Positions 45,778 through 57,403 of a stretch of 64,000 nucleotides of DNA are shown here, piece after piece; the first letter of the stretch is position 1, and each line of letters opens with the position of its first letter. The notes beneath the pieces are model-generated. The model was not told the origin of the DNA. It ran no database searches and saw only the letters and a program-made list of their open reading frames with translations. The DNA is from Gnetum montanum. Its lineage: Eukaryota > Streptophyta > Gnetopsida > Gnetales > Gnetaceae. A program made the translations under genes and the position numbers. The stretch lies in NCBI GenBank assembly GCA_015680685.1, contig MNCI01022092.1, positions 159,808 through 223,807 on the forward strand. Direction: 5' to 3'.

Positions 45778-46358
45778 AAGGAGAGAGAAATGGAACACCA
45801 CCCCGAATGGGGTTGAGTGTAGTTAACTCCAAAAGGGTTGAGAAGGCACATAGTGTATAATAGCCATAGTGAAGAGCATAGTCATAGTATTGGTGGTGTC
45901 GAGAATGAAGTCTAGCACTCACTATGGTGTCCGCGCCTACCAGGTTGATCTTCATGGTGTATCATGGGTTGTGGTGTCCTACTGGACTGTGGTGTAGACT
46001 ACAGTGGACTGTGGTGCATAACTCTACCTCTCCAGTTTGTTGGTGTGCCTTTGGATCTCATTCACCTAAAGAATGCCAAATGGCAACATAAAAATGCTAA
46101 TGAAATTCAAAAATGCCAATCGATCTTCAAATTTTCCAACCCCTAAAACATAGATGGTTGGGGTATTTATAGGGTTAGGATTTGTGTGAAGTGTGGATTG
46201 ATTGCAACGTGGAAATGGGATGGTTGGGACTACATTGTACCCTAGCTACTCTCTCCACTAAGGTAAACAGTGTTATGCTTTGCTATTATCTAATGGACTC
46301 TCTGAGACTGCAAGATTGTGACTATCCTGCCAACTACATGTGCATGTGCTGAAAAGAT
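45758..46358 (-). repeat. inverted segment of the G 3' LTR
   Basis: It is the reverse complement of about 28081-28712 in the 5' LTR: TTGGCATTTTT/GAAGATCG motifs, the TATA (now GGGTATTTATAGGG near 46162) and AGCAAAGCATAACA all match in opposite orientation. The LTR promoter therefore points backwards in this copy. The last 320 bp or so of the LTR are missing after 46358. Confidence 0.85.
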
Positions 46359-46789
46359 CCAACTATCTTTGTCTGACATACTTGAATACTTTGGTAGAAT
46401 CTTTTGGGTTTTGGTCCTTAACTTCCATCAACCAGTAATCACCTATGGGGCCACAAACTCCTTAAGTTGAGGTTATGCAAGGGTAAAAAAGGCATATTTC
46501 TACTATGGGAAGGACCCACTTGCATATCTCTTAGTTGGGTTTGTTAAGCACCTTATCCTTAGGCATTCTTGCAATCAAAATCTTTTGTACACTCATCTTC
46601 TACATCGAACCATGTGCTCCTTTACATATTTTGTTCAATGCATGTATTCTCCATCAAATTTTTGATTTTTTGAGCTTTCAAAAAAACTCTTTAATGATTT
46701 CATCATATTCTTGGCTTTTTTGGGACTCCATGGATCCCAAATTCATTAAAATATTCCTTGTATTTTTTAAGATATTCACATTTTAAAAT
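46359..46789. other. unassigned AT-rich sequence
   Basis: No match to neighbouring LTRs and no recognisable gene. An 83-codon frame at 46535-46786 is rich in Phe and Ile and has no motif I recognise. Confidence 0.4.
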
Positions 46790-47230
46790 TCTATTTATGA
46801 GCCCCATAAATAGGACCCCATTAATGGAGCCCATGTGTATATGAGGCCCCATATACATAGCCTCATTGACATAGTGCAAAAATAGTATAAATATGCATGA
46901 CCTCCCTTAGAAATTTTCACATTTTCTTATAAATGCCAAGGGAGTTTTTCAAATTTTTAGAGCCTAGAACCTTCTAGAGCCTGTAACTTTCTAACCATTT
47001 ATCCAAATCACTTTATTCTTTGACCATATAGCTACCAAAGGTAAGCTCTTAGTCATGGGGGCCATAAATGTGCCATGTTTTATAGAAATGTTTTCACCAT
47101 TTTTCTAACTCCCACAATGTTTTAACTAAGAAATCAACATTTAAACACTAAATTACAAAAGTTAAACCCTTCCAATAAGCTCTAGTAACTCTTATAATAA
47201 AAATTAATGAATAAAAAAATAATAAAGTAA
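46790..47230 (+). repeat. possible diverged TGATGA-family LTR remnant
   Basis: GCCCCAT-type motif block (46810-46870) followed by AGTATAAATATGCATGACC mirrors the promoter region of the TGATGA LTRs (TTTATAAATATGCACTC). The downstream part is different, and the TCATCA end and primer site are not visible. From about 47240 the sequence aligns with the leader of D'. Confidence 0.4.
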
Positions 47231-47345
47231 TCAATCTACCATGGTCCAACTTAGCCAAGTGTAACTAACTAATGAGATAAGGTATTCAAAAGAATTCAAA
47301 GTTACACATTATATCTACTAATCCACAGATGTGTTGTGACTACAG

Positions 47346-50156
47346 ATGGCACTGAAAGGCAAACACACATAGGAAGGAGGATGATCTAAACTAAGGGAGA
47401 AACAACCAAGAATAGGAAGGGGCCAAGAAAAAACATAAGAAGAACCAATTGCAACCCATGCCACAATCCTCTTAGGGAAGAGGCTAAAGTGGAATCTATC
47501 CATCAAATTCCATAACCAGTACCAGCAATTAAAGATTCCCACTAAGATTAGGCATCAACTCAGAAAGAAAACCTTGAGGTAACCTTGAAAGAAGCCTACT
47601 TGAATCAAATTAGATCAAGGGAGGTCCAAGAAAGAGTGCTCTAGGAGTTAAACTTTAGCTCTTTCCTAGAGAAAGAACCTAAAGAAGTACATGAACAACT
47701 GAAGACCTCTCCCATGTGGTCAATTATCACTTCCAATGAGGAGTGGTACATGGGAGAGACATTCTTATTTTGGAACAATAGGTAGGCTAGTTCAATAGTC
47801 AAAATAAAGAATATCTCAGTTTCCTACTTAGTGTCAACCATTACTGAAGCACTTGGGTTGCCAAAAACTGGGGTGAATCTTACTGTGACTCTAATGCAAA
47901 CAGACCCCCAGCATCAAAAAGGAATGTGTTTGACAGTGCTATGGTGTCAATCACAAGGAGTACAGTGTGCTCACACCAACAAAAGGAATTCACTACATGA
48001 TTGTGACCTTTCGCCTAAACCCCACAGTGAGGCCTAACAAGATCACTACCTTTTCTACTGGTGTGCACTACTATGAGTGGGAGATTTCCTATCAACCCTC
48101 CACAAGTGATCTATCTAGAGATAGAGAAGCAGTTTAAAGAGAATGAACGTGGAAGGAAGGCACTCCCCTTTCCATGCCTCATTAGAAAACTTTGTCAAAG
48201 GGGAGGAATATTTCATTATGCAAATGATGCTATCAAATGCACTCCAATAGCTAATTGGGTAGAGATGATGAAGGATAAGATTCTTACAACAACTATTTAA
48301 GAAGAGGAGCAATAGCCACCACCTCCACTTGCGACTCAAAAAATTATGTTGGACATCACTACAACATCTCAATGGTTGCACAAATATTGAAAATGGCTCT
48401 TAAGTGAATAAGAGTGATGAGCAAGCACGAGTGGTGCAGACCCATCTATGTACTGGTCAATGATGAGTTGCTTAAATGATGTGGCCTAAATAGTTAGCCT
48501 GATCGAAGGAGGTGGATCCATTTTCTTAACCCAATGAACAAAATTACTTGTGAGGTCAAATCCTAGTACCAAAAAGGGAATGGTATCTCTTGCAAAATAG
48601 TAGCCACTCCTAGAGATTTTTAGGAATGTCGCGACCTTCGTAGTGTGCTTGGAGCAAGGCAAGGGGGAAACAATACTAGTGATGTAGCACCAAGGGCAAT
48701 AAATAGTAGTAGAGGTGGTTGCTAATAAAATTACTAAAATATTCAATGCATCTACAACATCTATACTAGACGTCACTATAATTAAAGATGTACAAATGTC
48801 CATAAGGACCATCAACAATACATTGGGTGCAGCACGACAGGAACAACTACTAGACCAACTGATAGGAACTGGGCAACTACTTCTGGATGTTTTTGATCAT
48901 TTAGATAGCATTACTACAACCAAATTAGAGCTACTAAAGGCAAGGGACAAAAAAATTATTTTAGAACAGAAATTTGAAAGATTTAAGGAGTTGAATGAAC
49001 ACTTGGCTACTAAAGTTGTTGAATTAAGAGCCCAAATTGCCGACCCTGCATTTCTCAACCTAGCATTGATAAAAGATAAAGCTCTTAAATAACTTCATAC
49101 TAGGCTAAAAGGGGTTGAGGATGTGATGGAGATGGTGGTATTCTATTAATACTTAGCAAAGGCTACCCAACATAAAATTTAGAAGGCCTTGAATCTGACA
49201 TGCCAGGAGAATGTGCAACTAACCACAAAGAACCATCACTTGTGAAATGTTAATGAGAATAAACAACAGTTGACTAACTTTATCCACTAACAACAGGAGC
49301 AACTAGCCAAAGCAAACACAAAGCTAAAGAGATCGATAGCTGAGAAAAAAAACCTCTTCATGGAGGAGGTTTGTTCCCTTCACTACAATAGAGGTAGCTA
49401 CCTAAAAATCAGAGGCTCTCAAATTTGAGAGAGTCAAGGATCACTACAAAGACTAGGTCAAGCTATAGAAATAAGTAAATGAAAACATATTCAATTGGCA
49501 AAGGTAAAGGTGGATGAGACCCTCTACCAACTTCAACAAGGATGTGAATTATGGTAGCCCATCATTGATGGGATTGATCAATACAATAAAGTAGAAATTT
49601 ACCTAAAGGAGTTGCAAATACAAAAATAATGGAATAAATGGAGCTCACCAATTTCTGATACATGAATCTAGCTATGTTGACTACTGAATGATCATGGTCA
49701 GAACTAGAGAAGTAAGTTGCCAGCTCGCACTTGTTGTATGAGGTCGAGTTCAAGCATCACAAAGACACCAAGCAAAATATTATAATGGAAAATGCTGAAC
49801 TTGAGGTTCTCAAGAATAAATACACCAATCAAAGAGATGTCGCTAAGAACCTAGTCAAAAGAATGAATGACTACCAAGAGCTAAAAAACGTAGTCAAGAC
49901 AGTTGATGTCGAATGAAAATAATTCACCACCTACTTTGTCAATGTTAAGAAGTTGTTCCCAGTAATGTCCTATCTATGGGATATCTCCATTCCAACCCAC
50001 ATTGGCAATGCCATGTGGACTATGAATGATCCCCAAAGTAAGAAGGAGAAGATGAAGACATTAGTAGAAGCTTTTTTTCCTTCTTCTAAAGGTAGTAGTC
50101 ACAACAGGATAGTCATTTCCATCTCAGCCACTACACATGCTCAAAGCTAGCAAAGG
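47346..50156 (+). pseudogene. decayed retroelement protein gene D (same family as 2140-5049)
   Basis: The ATG at 47346 (MALKGKHT) lies in a context matching the D' start (GTAGATGGCA versus CAGATGGCA). Blocks in order: SPMWSIITSNEEWYMGETFL (near 47712), then SGRFPINPPQVIYLEIEK and KALPFPCLIRKLCQRGGI (48070-48210), a coiled coil with LEQKFERFKELNEHLATKVV (48715-49090) and a further helical stretch with QEQLAKANTKLKRSIAEKK (near 49297-49355), then a C-terminal stretch ending near 50156. The middle block resembles the plant-transposon-associated domain mentioned for D'. No polymerase domains. Stops and frameshifts are frequent. Function unknown. Confidence 0.6.
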
Positions 50157-50426
50157 TCCCTCAAAACCTTAGGAGCCTCCACCACCTAGGATCATTTGAT
50201 CTTCTCAACTACCTTCATGCCATTAAAGGATGCACTATCCAGTTTTGAGTTACCATGTCATGGTGTTCAATTTTGTATCATGAACATCATTACTTTTTTT
50301 GTAATGTTGTTAATTTGTACACTTGGGCATTCATTTTTATTAAGTCTGTTTGTTATGTTAAGAGTTAGTCAATAACCTCATACCTTTCCAATCTTGTAAA
50401 GGAACTAAAGGATAAGTTTTCATTCA

Positions 50427-50438
50427 ATTATGGGGATA
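50427..50438 (+). other. polypurine tract of D
   Basis: ATTATGGGGATA immediately precedes the LTR start TGATGAATCA. Confidence 0.6.
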
Positions 50439-51312
50439 TGATGAATCATTATTGTGTCATGTCGATGAGCCCCCATCAACATGGCCCCATCTACGTGATG
50501 TTGCCCCATCGACAGGACCATGTCAACATAACATTTGCTACATCTATGGGGCCTCGTTAATGTAGCTTCACAGTAAAGTCTATAAATATGCACTCACTAG
50601 TCATGTTTATGGGTAGTTGAGTCATAGTTGTAGCAAAGCTCTTGTAGTTTTGTCATTTGATAGTTAGAATATTTTTCTAAGTGCCTATAGCTAGAGTTAG
50701 AAAGTGTACAAATATTTATTTGAGCACTGTTGTACTTGAAAACACCAGTGTGAATGACAATAAAGATGAGCCATTTAATTAAACCTTGCAACACTTAGAA
50801 TAGATTAATGATTTATTTATGCAGTTACTATTTTCATTAATTATGCAATTAATTAAGCTAGACTTCAAGTGATTACTTAATTAATTAATCAAAATAGATT
50901 AAACACATAAGTATGATCACTTCAAGCATAAACATGTATTCACTTGGTTCACCTATTAGCATAAGCACTTGGTAACCCTAATAGTGGATACATGGGTTTA
51001 GGACATGTACAGAAAGTGGGACTAGATGCTTATGTTAACTAGTTAGAGATTAGTTAACTAGTTAAATTAAATTAGTTATTAAATTACTTCAATTCTCTAT
51101 TTTAAACACTAGGACATAAAACATAAAATAATAAAAATTAAATGCCTTGATTACACTTAACCATACCTTTGTACATCACAAGTGTAATTGGAAAGACAAT
51201 GAATGACTATTAGGATAAAGTTTACTTCCTAGGAGACTAGTGTACTGGAAGACATAGAGTTCACGAAATTTGACTAGATCACACATAAATGCTTCATGAT
51301 TCATATGGTTGA
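50439..51312 (+). repeat. 3' LTR of D (TGATGA family), end truncated
   Basis: It matches 19609-20568 from its first base but stops at ATATGGTTGA, lacking the last 27 bp or so that should end in TCATCA. Immediately after it begins the E repeat. The motif block is at 50458-50570 and the TATA at about 50581-50588. Confidence 0.85.
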
Positions 51313-51314
51313 TT

Positions 51315-51504
51315 TGTATGGAAAATTAAAGAATCATGCAATATTTACTACTAATGGCTTATTGGTTTAGAGACAAGTGACTTAATCTCCAAGGATCATA
51401 CTTTCCTTCAAGCTTTACATTTTTAAATAGTCTTTAATATCAATTGAAAGGCTTGCATTAGTTAATTTCTAACTTTGTAAATAGATAACAGGCACCTCTT
51501 CATG
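51315..51504 (+). repeat. LTR-like start E, right copy
   Basis: It begins TGTATGGAAAATTAAAG and aligns over about 190 bp with 19420-19608. Here it abuts a truncated TGATGA LTR on its left, whereas on the left side of the window it abuts the start of a TGATGA LTR on its right. Confidence 0.65.
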
Positions 51505-51769
51505 AAAATTAGTGCTAAGAGATGTGTACTCTTTAACTAATATTATTTCTTAGTTAAAATTCTATTATGTCTATGGGATTATCATATGATGTTAGTTATG
51601 CATATTATATGATGTTGTTCTTTTATGATATATCTTTAACAAACAGGTTTATATGCATCATCAATTTTGATCATATCCAAAAAAGAGGAGAAGTAGTTTA
51701 TGTATTTTGATATTGTGATAAAGACTAACCCATTTTCTTATGTTTTGGACATTACCAAAAAGTGAAAGA
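51505..51769 (+). other. 3' internal remnant before LTR C
   Basis: AT-rich; contains two purine-rich tracts, ATCCAAAAAAGAGGAGAAG (about 51678-51696) and ACCAAAAAGTGAAAGA (about 51754-51769). The latter directly precedes LTR C as its priming tract. No gene. Confidence 0.5.
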
Positions 51770-52962
51770 TTTTTGAACTTTTTGTATGTCAAAACATTAA
51801 GGAAAATGGAGTACAAGGATGTTTGTGTGTTTATTGTGTTTATGGGAGTAAAAGCAAAGGACTCAGGAACTCACAAGGAAATTTAGGATCGCAAGGACTC
51901 AATGGAGCATGAGCAAATACAAAGAATTCAAGAAAAATGTGTTTCTGTAGAGGATGATTCTTGGATGTTTTAGCATGTTTCAAAGTGTTTATGGATCATT
52001 GTCATGAGTTTAGGAGGTTATAAGGTCTATGGGGACTTGTTTGGAGGCATCTAGAGGCTCCCAGCATCAATACAAGTAGTTTCATTTTTGGCCCCTACAA
52101 AAGAGACGTCTTTCCTATTCCAAAGATGTCTGTGCAGTAGTTAGCATAGAAGAAGATGTCTCTAAAAAATAGGATACATGTTTCATCATACAAATACATC
52201 TTTCATCAAACAAATACATCTTCTCAGAATGAAGGCCAATTACAGAAAGATGTCTTTTATGAGAAAAAGACATCTTCCCAAAATAGAGGCCAAATACAGA
52301 AAGACATCTCAGTCATGAAGAAGACATCTTCCATGAACCTTAGCTAGCTGTTGCACAAGTTCCAAGATGAATTTAGAAACATAGTGGCTATAAGAAGACT
52401 TCATTCTCATTGGGAAAAGTACAAGCTTTTGTACTATCATTATGTAATCATCAAGCAATCATTGTATGTTCCTCATTGTGCAATCATTTGTTTATTGTAA
52501 TTGGTTAATGTGAGCTATGCCTTAAAGTGAAAGGATTAACAAACTTAGTTGCATACTTTCCTTGTGATTGTAATTCCCTAGTTTCCCTACAAGGTTAATG
52601 TGATTCTTAAGGGAAGGCATCTTGCTTGAGCTTGTCAAGATCCTACAATATTGAGTATTGATGTAGCACCACAACACTCTAGAGCAAAGCTCAAGCTGTA
52701 AAGGTAGTGGAATCCTTGAAACCACATTCTAATCTTTTCAAGACCTTGTGGGGTTGAGTGGATTTGTTACATCAAATCACTCTAGAGTGAAGCTTAGAGC
52801 TTGTACAGGGTGTGGTATCCTTCAAACCACATTTTGGGAGGAACAAAGTCCAGAGGTATGCTTGAGAACTACCCTTCAAGTGTGGACTACCCAAATTGAA
52901 AAACCATGTTAATTTTGGTGTGTGCGCTTTGTCTTAATGATTTTAAGTTCAAAAATCCTTAG
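51770..52962 (+). repeat. LTR of Copia-type family C, right copy
   Basis: It pairs with 15213-16473; both contain GAGGCTCCCARCATCAA, the AAGACRTCTT array (here 52103-52335) and GTGGCTATAAGAAGACTTCA (TATA near 52388). It ends AAAAATCCTTAG near 52962. No primer site follows, consistent with a 3' LTR. Confidence 0.75.
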
Positions 52963-53256
52963 TTAGGCATGTCAGCACATCCACCTTGGTTTAATCACAC
53001 TCTAATATGTGGACCCACCACCTACCCACAATTCTAGTAGTAGTAGATTTAACAACTCATGGTATGAGTCCTAACTCCTCATTGAATTTAAGCCTAAATT
53101 ATCAGTGATGGATAGAGGAAAAGTAGGTGGATGAATTCTATGGTGTTAAAATTCTATTAATCAAGGCTCAACTTTGGACCCATTTAACATCATGCAAAAT
53201 CATTATATCTATAACTCACCCTTTCACTATTAGCTTATCAGGTGAACATTCATAAA
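52963..53256. other. AT-rich sequence, nothing recognised
   Basis: A short flank between LTR C and the next TGATGA LTR, without genes or repeats I can identify. Confidence 0.5.
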
Positions 53257-54166
53257 TGATGAGCATCAAAGTGTCATGTCGATAGACCCCTATTGATGTG
53301 GCCTCATCAATGCATCCCCATCGACATTATGTTGCCCCATCGATGGGGCCACATTGACATAGCATTTGCTACATCTACGGGGCCTTGTCAACATATCCGT
53401 ATAATAAAAACTATAAATACAATCTCACAATCATGTTTATGAAGAGTGGAGTCATAGTTGTAGTAGAGCTCTTGCAGTTTTTCCATTTGAGAGTTAGAAT
53501 ATTTCTCTGAGTACCTGTAGTAGGAGTCAAAAAATGTACAAATCTTTATTCGAGCACTATTGTACTTGAAACATACTAGTATGTATGGCAATAAAGATGA
53601 ACCTTTTGATCAAACCTTGCAGCACTTAGAATAGATTAATGATTTATTTATGCATTTATGTTTTCATTAAATATGCAATTAATTAATCTCAATTAGACTC
53701 TAAGTGATTAGTTAATTAATTAATATAACTAGATTAAGCACATAAGTATGACCACTTCAAGCATAAACACATGTTCACTTGTTAATCCTAGCAGTGTTAT
53801 TGCTTAGTTTGCCTAATAGCATAGCACTTGGTAACCCAACAGTGGATAAATGGGCTTAGGATGTGTATGCTTATGTTAGGACTAGTTAGAGAATAGTCAA
53901 GTAGTTAAATTAGATTACTTATTAAATCACTTCATCTCTCTCTTTAGTACTAAGAAACATAAAACATAACATAATAAAGATCATATGCTTTAATTACACT
54001 TAACCATACCTTTGTACATGACAAGTGTAATTAGGAAGACAACAAATGACCATTAGGGCAAGGTTCACTTCCTAGAAGACTAGTGTACTGGAAAACATAA
54101 AGTCCATGGAATTTGACCAAATCACACATGAACACTTTGTGATTTGTATGGTTGAGTAGGGGTTCC
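53257..54166 (+). repeat. TGATGA-family LTR interrupted by element F
   Basis: It starts TGATGAGCATC, with the motif block at 53275-53395 and TATA (CTATAAATAC, about 53411-53420). It runs parallel to 19609-20545 and is cut at GGTTCC by element F. The last 20-odd bases and anything beyond would lie past the window end, so it may be a solo LTR or the 5' LTR of another element. Confidence 0.8.
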
Positions 54167-55272
54167 TGTTGGTGACCATTTGGGATGTAACTACCAGCAA
54201 GTGCCTCTAACAAGTTTTAGGTGCTCACTGGTCTCTAGCAACACCAAGGCCTAGATACCTTCAAATAGACTCAGTAGTGGAATGTGAGTATGTGTTTGCT
54301 GTTATAAATGTTGAAATAGTTGGGTTGTGTATAAAAATATAATCACCTATCATAAAATAGATTCAACCAACTTTGTAAAATATTGTGAGTTGTTGGAGAT
54401 TCCTATTTTGTTCAACCACTTAGTCTATATGTTTTTTATAATACCTACTTGTAACAAATAAAATTTTGCAAAAACCATTTGAGCACAACTCTGCCAATCT
54501 ACTCCTAATTTCCCCCAGAGAGAGAAAGTTCCATAAAAAAATAGAAATAGAGCAAGATTCAATGGAAATAGAAAGAAAAGAAAGTATAGTTGTGTAAAAA
54601 TCTCAAATATTTAAGCAAGGAAAATTGATACGAGGAAACACTTCATAATAAAAGTTATCCCTAATTCAATATTTATAAGTTGTTCAAACTTTCTAGGCTC
54701 AAATAAGTAATTTATTAAAGACAATCCTACTATATTACCAAAAAAATTTGGGTAAACTATGACATATGATTCTCTATTTTGGCTATATAATAGTTGTCAA
54801 TGATTACATACAATAGAGCTTTCAAATATTTGACAATTTCTGATTGAAATACCAAGGGTATATACTTTAAAAATAAAATAGCCATTTCAGTCCTATCAAA
54901 ATACCAAAGATTTTTTGAACCCTCTAGATAATTGAATTGCTCAATTGGCTTGTCCATAGTAGAGGCTCTCTTACAGAAATCCTAATAGTAGCCTTAAACA
55001 TTGCATAATAATAAACTTCTCTATTAAATTTCTCTTGAGGCTTTCCAACCTGAGCTCTTCTATGGCAAATCTTAATAGGAATCTACTATCATGCAACAAA
55101 GAACTATAAAAGAAATCTAAAAATCCAAAATTTAAATGCCAAGTATGATACTACCTAAACTAGTAGCTAAAACAAAATATGAAAGAATGAACTCACAGGA
55201 TTAAAACATAGTAGCTTAAATGATGTTTTTAGCAAGCCAACTTACAAGCAATCTTCAAATTTCTTATTTCCA
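54167..55272 (-). repeat. 3' LTR of F (inner edge tentative)
   Basis: The outer edge is fixed by identity with 63951-64000. The inner edge is placed before a strong purine tract (minus strand) at 55273-55295; on the minus strand the LTR would begin TGGAAATAAG. The partner LTR lies outside the window, so length is unconfirmed. Confidence 0.45.
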
Positions 55273-55295
55273 AAAAGCTTCCCCCCTCCCTTTTT
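55273..55295 (-). other. candidate polypurine tract of F
   Basis: On the minus strand AAAAAGGGAGGGGGGAAGC is the strongest purine run downstream of the element genes. Confidence 0.5.
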
Positions 55296-57403
55296 GATTC
55301 TACCTTTGAATCCTTTTTATAGTGCTTCAAGGTAGTTACATTCATCATAACAAGTTAAGGTGGGTTAAACATATCTAAGGCATTTACTCGTAACTTCTTA
55401 GGAATTTATAACTTTTTAGGAAGTTATAACTTCTATAACAATTTATGAGAAAATTAAGCCAAAATTGTCATGTATCTCCTTGGTGATGGAAAAAAATAAA
55501 ATAAACTACAAATATCTTGAAGTGTTGGTTAAACCAAGATAGGAAGTTACAACTTCCGTAAAAGGAATAATAGCCAAATGTCTCATACTTTAATAAGTCA
55601 CCCATAAATTTCTCTCCTCCATTGTGTTTTTTTTTTCTAAATTACACTTTCCCCTTTCATTAAATTAAAATTATCTAAGCTCATACTATAACCTTATGTT
55701 CACATTATTTCTTTCCTTTGAGCATCAAGAAATAAACTCACTTCTTTCTTTTTCCTTTAAAATCATTCATGATTAATATAACAAAGGTTTAATGCTTTGC
55801 CATGTGGCCCTCATCCTTTGCCTTTGATTCCATTGATTTTGCCAGAATTCTAAAGTAGTAGTTTCAAATGGAGATTGATTGATGTAGTAGATGTACCTGT
55901 GAAAGATTTGTCTTGTAGTAGAGCTCAAATCTTCATGCATCAATCAATGAGGCCATGATTATAGGAGTAAAGTGTATATGTGGTCTTCAAATGGCTACCA
56001 CCCTCAACTCTACTAAAACCCTCATTACATTGCAATGCCTCCCAACCCTAAGGTTTAAGACATTTTTGCACTTGTGTTGCCTAAGTAGCCACCATGCTCA
56101 TCATATGTTCCTACCAATATGGTTTTTTTTTCTTTGTCTTTTGCATCTACTTCTACATGATTTTAGGGAAAATGCCCAAAAATTTTCTAACGTCGCAAAA
56201 GGCATTTTCTCAAATGGATCAAAGCCTATGTAGGATTGATGACTTTATCAAACAAACCAAGAAATAGAATGTTAAAAAAAACAATCTGTAGGTGCTAGTA
56301 ACTGAAAATGATGTGAGGGGTAACCAAGCCAATTGGAGAAAACAAAATACATTCATCATGTGGGACATTGGTTTACATGTTTTTATTTGTTTATATCTAC
56401 TAGTAAATGGGTTTATCAGTGATATTGACTGCAGTGTTTCTACCATTTTTCATGAAATTGCCATCATGTTGTTTTGTCTTTCACCTTCTTTCTTACATCA
56501 TGAATATTTTTTATTATTTCTTGATGATCTTTTTATGAAATCTACCTTTGCCTTAAAAAATGCAAAGGAAATCACTATTTTAATGGTGAACCATCAATCA
56601 CTTGTGCTAATATATCTTAGCATTTTGCCAAGACCCTCCTCTTAGTTTCACATGCTCTTGGTTTGAAGATGTAGGTTCTACACAGTAATTAGTAAACTAT
56701 CTTACTATACCCCTGCATAATTTGAAACTGAGAATTTCTAAATCTCTTATCTGCTAATTTTGTTGACATTATGTAGTTCTAAAACTTTCCAGTTATTTTC
56801 CTTAAATAATAAATCTGCAAGCACTGGGTTCTCATCCTACTACTACTTGATAATTTTTAAATTGCTTTACAATAATCCCAATATGTGACATTTCATGCTT
56901 ATACTTTTAACATAATATATTTTTTAGTTAACTTTCTTTTGCTTATTATTTTTATTATTATATTTATAGATAGATAGATAGATAGATAGGTATTTGTGAA
57001 CTAAATTAAGTATCAAATCAACCAACACAGGTTCATAAAATGGCAAGAAATGTATCAATATTTCTTAACCCCCCTCCTTAGCATAATAATCTTATTAAAC
57101 AGATATTTACATAGAAAAGAAAAAAAATTGAAAAAAAAATTCATTAAACTTAAGGTTTAATAAAATAAAAACCTCATCCCTAATAAAAACTTATACATCA
57201 AGACTTTATATAAACTATTTAATGAATGGGAAGTGGATAGTTAAAATAAATTTCTTGGGAATCTTCTTGTCTTGAATCCTTTCATACACTATTTCAATTG
57301 TAAATAATGCATTGTCTTCATCCTTGCTTTCTTCAACTATTCTTGTTTCCTTCGCATCCATCTCCTTTGCATCTACCTCTTTTGATGATTCTTGAGGCCT
57401 ATC
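55296..57403. other. non-coding 3' region of F, no gene recognised
   Basis: AT-rich. A plus-strand frame at 56292-56645 (117 codons, hydrophobic) is antisense to the element and has no motif I know. A (GATA)6 microsatellite is at 56966-56990. Confidence 0.45.
56966..56990. repeat. (GATA)n microsatellite
   Basis: Six uninterrupted GATA units followed by GG. Confidence 0.95.

Larger units (their letters stand above)
27253..46358 (+). mobile_element. gag-protease LTR element G, interrupted by element H
   Basis: The 5' LTR is 27253-29051 and the 3' LTR begins at 44908. Both begin TGAAAnACCACYAAATTTGG, and a purine tract (caacaaagagggaccaa) precedes the 3' LTR. A primer site of the type TTGGCGCTAGAAGGAGGG follows the 5' LTR. 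The internal gene encodes Gag and a retropepsin only; no reverse transcriptase, RNase H or integrase was found between 42500 and 44907. Element H is inserted in gag at 30361. The 3' LTR is rearranged, so target duplication cannot be checked. Confidence 0.82.

Noticed and set aside
56292-56645. 117-codon plus-strand frame with a RGNQANWRKQN stretch, considered as a Myb/SANT-like transposase fragment
   Set aside because: The resemblance is a few residues only, the rest is hydrophobic, and it is antisense to element F.
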